Positions 60,056-64,000 of a stretch of 64,000 nt of DNA are shown piece after piece. The stretch spans positions 558,001-622,000 of the forward strand of contig NZ_JBKEIT010000001.1 of NCBI RefSeq assembly GCF_046365375.1, written 5' to 3'. The position numbers and the translations under genes are program-made. This stretch comes from Butyricimonas muris. Its GTDB lineage: Bacteria > Bacteroidota > Bacteroidia > Bacteroidales > Marinifilaceae. Below the pieces are notes generated by a model. The model saw only the letters and a list, made by a program, of their open reading frames with translations, did no database searches and was not told where the DNA came from. The stretch's first letter is position 1, and each line of letters starts with the position of its first letter.

Positions 60056-63000
60056 ATGGAAAAAAAACAACATTTTTTGTCGTTGTCAGTATTATTTCTC
60101 AAAAGAGTAGTTTTACTGACGTTGATATGGGGTGGTATTTGTTGCAGTCCGGTTCGGGGTGCTGATGTCGGACAACCCCGAAAGGTGACTTTGAAATTGA
60201 AAGGGGTGTCACTTTCCGTGCTGTTTAACGAGATTAAAAAACAGACTTCTTACAAATTCTTCTATAATGATACACAAGAGAAGAATATCGGGAAGGTTAC
60301 AGTTTCCGTGACGGACGAAACCGTTGAAAACGTGTTGAAACGGGTATTTGAAAATTCTGCCTACACGTTTCAAGTCGTGGGTGAACAGATTGTGATCACG
60401 GATAAAAAAATGGAAGATACAAGGCAGAAAAATGTCCGTATCACGGGGCTGGTTACGGATCAACACAAGATTCCGTTGCCCGGTGTGACCGTGGTCGTGA
60501 AAGGATTGACGATCGGAACTGCCACTGACGTAAACGGTAGATATGCATTGACATTACCTGCGATGGAGAATATGGCTTTGATCTTTTCCTTTATCGGAAT
60601 GGAAACGGCGGAAGTGAAATGTACCGGACAGGATACGATTAACGTGGTGATGAAGGAAGAACAGTCCGAGCTGTCCGAAGTTGTTGTTACCGGATACCAG
60701 ACTATCGATCGCCGAAAAAACACGAGTGCCATTCAGTCTATTGAGATGGACAAAATCAAGGTTCCCGGGGTACAAACTATAGATCAGTTGCTTGAATCAC
60801 ACGTGCCGGGGATGATCTTTATGCAGAATTCGGGACAAGTGGGGGCAGCACCGAAATTACGTATCCGGGGTACTTCCACGATACTTGGCAACCAAGAACC
60901 CGTGTGGGTGTTGGATGGTATCGTGTTACGTGATCCCGTGAACGTGAGTCCGACTTTGATTAATAATCTGGATTTCGTGAATTTGGTTGGAAACGCTATT
61001 TCCGGCATTAACCCTGAAGATATTGAACGTATTGATATTTTGAAGGATGCTTCCGCCACGGCATTATACGGGGCAAAGGCGGCAAATGGGGTAATTAATA
61101 TTACCACGAAGAAAGGGAAGACGGGACCGCCTTCCGTGACGTACAGTTTGAATGGCAAGTTCACGGCAAGACCCCGTTATTCGGACAAGAATATTTATTT
61201 GATGAACTCGAAAGAACGTATTGCGTATTCCCGAGAGATTGTCGAGAAGGGGTTGTCGTACCCGACTATCAATAATTGGGTCGGGTATGAAGGGGCTCTT
61301 GATAAGTATAACAATGGAATCTATACTTATCAACAGTTCACGGATGAAGTATCAAGATTGGAAACCGTGAATACCGATTGGTTCGATCTAATCACGGAAG
61401 ATGTGTTTTCTAACAGCCACACGTTGAGTTTGTCGGGTGGTAGCACGAATATCCGTTATTATGCTTCCTTGGGATATTCTAACGAGAAAGGGGTGATCAA
61501 AGGTGAAAAGAATGATCGTTATTCCACGAGTATGAACATCAACGGGAGTTTCAATAAATTCTCGTTCTCGTTCGGGATGCTGGCTAATAAAGGGGTGCGG
61601 GAATACGTGAATAGTGAGGTGAATATTCTGGATTACGCTTATAATACTTCGAGGGCTATTCCGGCATTTAACGAAGACGGGAGTCTTTATTTTTATGACG
61701 TGAAAGGTTCTTCTAATGCCAGTTCTAATAGTCAGTTGGCATTTAATGCTTTGCATGAGATGGAAAATTACCGGGACGAGTATAATAGTTCCGGGATTAC
61801 CTTGAATATGAATTTGAATTATCGTTTCAATGATTGGCTGAAAACCCAATTCATATTTTCATACAGTATTAATAACACGATGCAGGAAACGTTTATCGGT
61901 GAAAATTCTTTCTACGCGTCAAATCTTCGGGGTGTGAATTACGGGGTGGAGTTGACGCCGGATCAGAAATCGATTAGTTTATTACCCGTGGGGGGAGAGT
62001 ATCGTGAGGATGTTACCCGGAACGATAATTATACTACCCGTCTGCAATTTGATTTCACAAGGTTCTTGGATAGCGGGCAAAAACATTTGATCAATGCCGC
62101 CGTGGGTTTCGAGTTGGCGTCTTCAAAATATGACGGAAAACATCAAGTACATCGGGGATATCTGCCCGAGCGGGGAAAGATGATCGCGACATTGGCTCCC
62201 GACGTGTACCCTTCTTTTACCAAATGGCAAATGGAAGAGGAGGATGCAAGAGGGGTGATATCGGATAATATCCAGAACGAGATGTCTGCTTATTTGACGT
62301 TGACCTACACGTTGAATAACGCTTATTCATTTAATTTTAACACCCGTGCGGATGCTTCCAACAAGTTTGGGGATCGCAGTAACGAAAAGATATTGCCGGT
62401 ATGGTCGGTTTCCGCGAGTTGGGATATGAAGGCAAATATATTACGGGATGTTAATTGGGTTAACGGGTTATCCGTGAGAGGTTCTTTCGGGTATCAAGGA
62501 AATATGTTGAGTAATCAGACTCCGGAACTCATTATCAAGAAAGGGAATATGAACGATTATTTCGGGGAGTACGAGTCGAATATACAACATTATCCGAATC
62601 CTGATTTGCGGTGGGAGAAGACGGGAGCCTTCAATGGTTCCGTGGACTTTGCCTTGTTCAATAATCGTATCCGGGGTACGTTCTCGTATTTCTACAAGAA
62701 GACTAAAGATGCTTTCCTGAGTAAGACGGTAGCGGATATCAATGGCGTGGAAACCTACGTGATTAATTCCGGGACAGTGGAAAACAAGGGTTTCGAGATG
62801 AGTTTCAATTTTACTCCTTTTAAAGCGGGTGGTGAAATCGGTGGTTTCCGTTGGGATATTGATCCGCAAATAGGGCAAGTGTTGAATACCTTGTTGACGA
62901 AAGCGGTTAATAATGATAACTTCGAGAAAGATCAGGATGAGATATTTTACACGAATTATCTGGATGGGTCGGCGTTGATTGAAGGGGAGCCTCTGAATAC

Positions 63001-63724
63001 CTTCTTTTCATATAAATTTCAAGGGCTTTCGCCCGAGGACGGACGCCCGATGTTTTATGACGTGGAGGAAGAGCTTAAAGATGAATATTTGAAGATGGAA
63101 CGGGAGGATGTGTTTCGCCGGGTGATGAAGGTGTCCGGTACGCGGGTGCCGGTTTTGCAGGGTGGTGTGTCGAATACCTTCTCGTATAAACGGATGTCAT
63201 TGAGTTTTAATTTCTCGTACTCGTTCGGTTCTAAAATTCGGTTGATGCAGTTGTACGGGACGAATAAAAACGGAACGACGGTTGCTCCTCTGCCGGAAAG
63301 AAACGTGCGTCGGGAGTTCGTGAAACGCTGGCAACGTCCGGGTGACGAGCGGCACACGAGTATCCCGGGATTATTACCGAATGCCGAGTATAGCAGGACT
63401 TTGCAGCCGTGGTGGAAGTCCGGGAACAATAACTCGATTAACTTTGCCGATAATATCTGGCAGATGTATGATAATTCCGATATCCGGACTGTGAGCGGGA
63501 ATTATTTGAAGTTGCAGTCTTTTGTGTTTAATTATACTTTGCCGGAGGAGTTCTGCAAGAAGTTGTTGTTGAAGTCGGCATATGTCGGGGTTTCGGGAAG
63601 TAATTTGTTTACCATTTGCAGTTCGAAACTGAAAGGGCAAGATCCTTCACAATCGGGGACAACCGATAAATTGAATTTGTCGATTCGCCCCTCGTATTCC
63701 GTTAATTTAGGTATCACGTTTTAA
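60056..63724 (+). CDS. SusC/RagA TonB-dependent transporter 4 (with STN domain)
   Basis: 1222 aa. Signal segment about 14-36 (VVLLTLIWGGICCSPVRGAD), STN domain (KVTLKLKGVSLSVLFNEIKKQTSYKFFYN...VGEQIVITDKK), CarboxypepD-like domain (ITGLVTDQHKIPLPGVTVVVKG), TonB box region (LSEVVVTGYQT), plug (LKDASATALYGAKAANGVINITTKKG), barrel ending YSVNLGITF. It is longer than SusC1-3 and probably recognises a different ligand; the barrel repeats of SusC1/2 are not closely shared. The SusD partner begins 12 nt downstream. Confidence 0.95.
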   Translation: MEKKQHFLSLSVLFLKRVVLLTLIWGGICCSPVRGADVGQPRKVTLKLKGVSLSVLFNEIKKQTSYKFFYNDTQEKNIGKVTVSVTDETVENVLKRVFENSAYTFQVVGEQIVITDKKMEDTRQKNVRITGLVTDQHKIPLPGVTVVVKGLTIGTATDVNGRYALTLPAMENMALIFSFIGMETAEVKCTGQDTINVVMKEEQSELSEVVVTGYQTIDRRKNTSAIQSIEMDKIKVPGVQTIDQLLESHVPGMIFMQNSGQVGAAPKLRIRGTSTILGNQEPVWVLDGIVLRDPVNVSPTLINNLDFVNLVGNAISGINPEDIERIDILKDASATALYGAKAANGVINITTKKGKTGPPSVTYSLNGKFTARPRYSDKNIYLMNSKERIAYSREIVEKGLSYPTINNWVGYEGALDKYNNGIYTYQQFTDEVSRLETVNTDWFDLITEDVFSNSHTLSLSGGSTNIRYYASLGYSNEKGVIKGEKNDRYSTSMNINGSFNKFSFSFGMLANKGVREYVNSEVNILDYAYNTSRAIPAFNEDGSLYFYDVKGSSNASSNSQLAFNALHEMENYRDEYNSSGITLNMNLNYRFNDWLKTQFIFSYSINNTMQETFIGENSFYASNLRGVNYGVELTPDQKSISLLPVGGEYREDVTRNDNYTTRLQFDFTRFLDSGQKHLINAAVGFELASSKYDGKHQVHRGYLPERGKMIATLAPDVYPSFTKWQMEEEDARGVISDNIQNEMSAYLTLTYTLNNAYSFNFNTRADASNKFGDRSNEKILPVWSVSASWDMKANILRDVNWVNGLSVRGSFGYQGNMLSNQTPELIIKKGNMNDYFGEYESNIQHYPNPDLRWEKTGAFNGSVDFALFNNRIRGTFSYFYKKTKDAFLSKTVADINGVETYVINSGTVENKGFEMSFNFTPFKAGGEIGGFRWDIDPQIGQVLNTLLTKAVNNDNFEKDQDEIFYTNYLDGSALIEGEPLNTFFSYKFQGLSPEDGRPMFYDVEEELKDEYLKMEREDVFRRVMKVSGTRVPVLQGGVSNTFSYKRMSLSFNFSYSFGSKIRLMQLYGTNKNGTTVAPLPERNVRREFVKRWQRPGDERHTSIPGLLPNAEYSRTLQPWWKSGNNNSINFADNIWQMYDNSDIRTVSGNYLKLQSFVFNYTLPEEFCKKLLLKSAYVGVSGSNLFTICSSKLKGQDPSQSGTTDKLNLSIRPSYSVNLGITF

Positions 63725-63736
63725 TTAATTGAGGCT

Positions 63737-64000
63737 ATGAAAAGTTATATAAGTTATTTAATCCCGATTCTTTTCTTTTTAAGCTCGTGTAATGATTTCT
63801 TGGAAGAGTATTCACAGGATATGACATACGCGAAGACGGCGGCGGATTTGGACGAGATATTGATAGGGGACGGGTATATGAAGGTGCCAAGTAGGCAGGT
63901 TATTGTTTCCTTGGGGGGTGATGACGGTTATTATTTCCCTTGGATTCACGTGATGGATGATGATATAAAGCAGTTTGGTCCGGGAGGGAATGCTGATGCT
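63737..64000 (+). CDS. SusD/RagB outer-membrane lipoprotein 4, N-terminal part (cut by window edge)
   Basis: 88 residues are visible. Lipoprotein signal MKSYISYLIPILFFLSSC gives Cys 18, followed by NDFLEEYSQDMTYAKTAADLDEILIGDGYM, a start typical of the SusD subgroup that pairs with long SusC proteins. GDDGYYFPWIHVMDDDI continues to the edge. Same operon as SusC4. Confidence 0.9.
   Translation, partial: MKSYISYLIPILFFLSSCNDFLEEYSQDMTYAKTAADLDEILIGDGYMKVPSRQVIVSLGGDDGYYFPWIHVMDDDIKQFGPGGNADA

Overview
The window comes from a Bacteroidales chromosome. The evidence is four SusC/RagA TonB-dependent transporters with SusD partners, three ECF sigma factors, three FecR anti-sigma factors, SPII-type lipoproteins throughout, NVEALA peptides, and promoters of the Bacteroidetes type (TTTG or TTG, about 20 nt, TAnnTTTG) in place of -35/-10 boxes. 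The heavy load of ECF/FecR/SusCD operons fits the Odoribacteraceae (Butyricimonas/Odoribacter), but that placement is inference.

Layout. 1-4861 (minus): an efflux operon with an RND adaptor lipoprotein and two RND permeases, separated by an A/T-rich intergenic repeat that has been absorbed into coding sequence. 4984-16349 (mostly minus): three NVEALA peptide cassettes. Each has a short secreted peptide and a six-bladed propeller lipoprotein, plus either a membrane-anchored CxxC protein (cassettes 1 and 2) or a DUF1573 protein (cassette 3). Cassette 2 also carries a second propeller and a transglutaminase-like lipoprotein. A GC-rich pair of DUF6266-like genes (7592-8872, plus) lies between cassettes 1 and 2. 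16433-18503 (plus): a histidine kinase and OmpR-type regulator, divergent from cassette 3. 18483-24210 (minus): an envelope cluster with an O-antigen-ligase/TPR protein, an OstA-like protein, SurA and a PPIase-like lipoprotein, divergent from recQ (24313-26223).

26518-45655 (plus): an orphan FecR, a zinc metalloprotease and two paralogous SusC-SusD-DUF4843-PKD lipoprotein cassettes. An ECF sigma gene sits between the two cassettes, not next to the FecR. 45757-46260: a separately promoted, exported GcvH-like protein that lacks the lipoyl lysine. 46562-48666 (minus): queC-queD-queE for 7-deazaguanine synthesis. 48985-49872: a double-GNAT protein. 49976-58002: ECF-FecR-SusC-SusD-thioredoxin. 58149 to the right edge: ECF-FecR-SusC-SusD, cut by the window.

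How the parts may work together. The SusCD operons import nutrients under ECF/FecR trans-envelope control. The NVEALA region looks like a modular secreted-peptide system. Two of its cassettes share a structured element upstream of the peptide gene, with paired base changes in its stems. Two have hairpins between the peptide and propeller genes. The divergent two-component system and the ligase-fold protein are candidate regulator and modifier. That model is inference; the gene order, motifs and repeats are seen directly.
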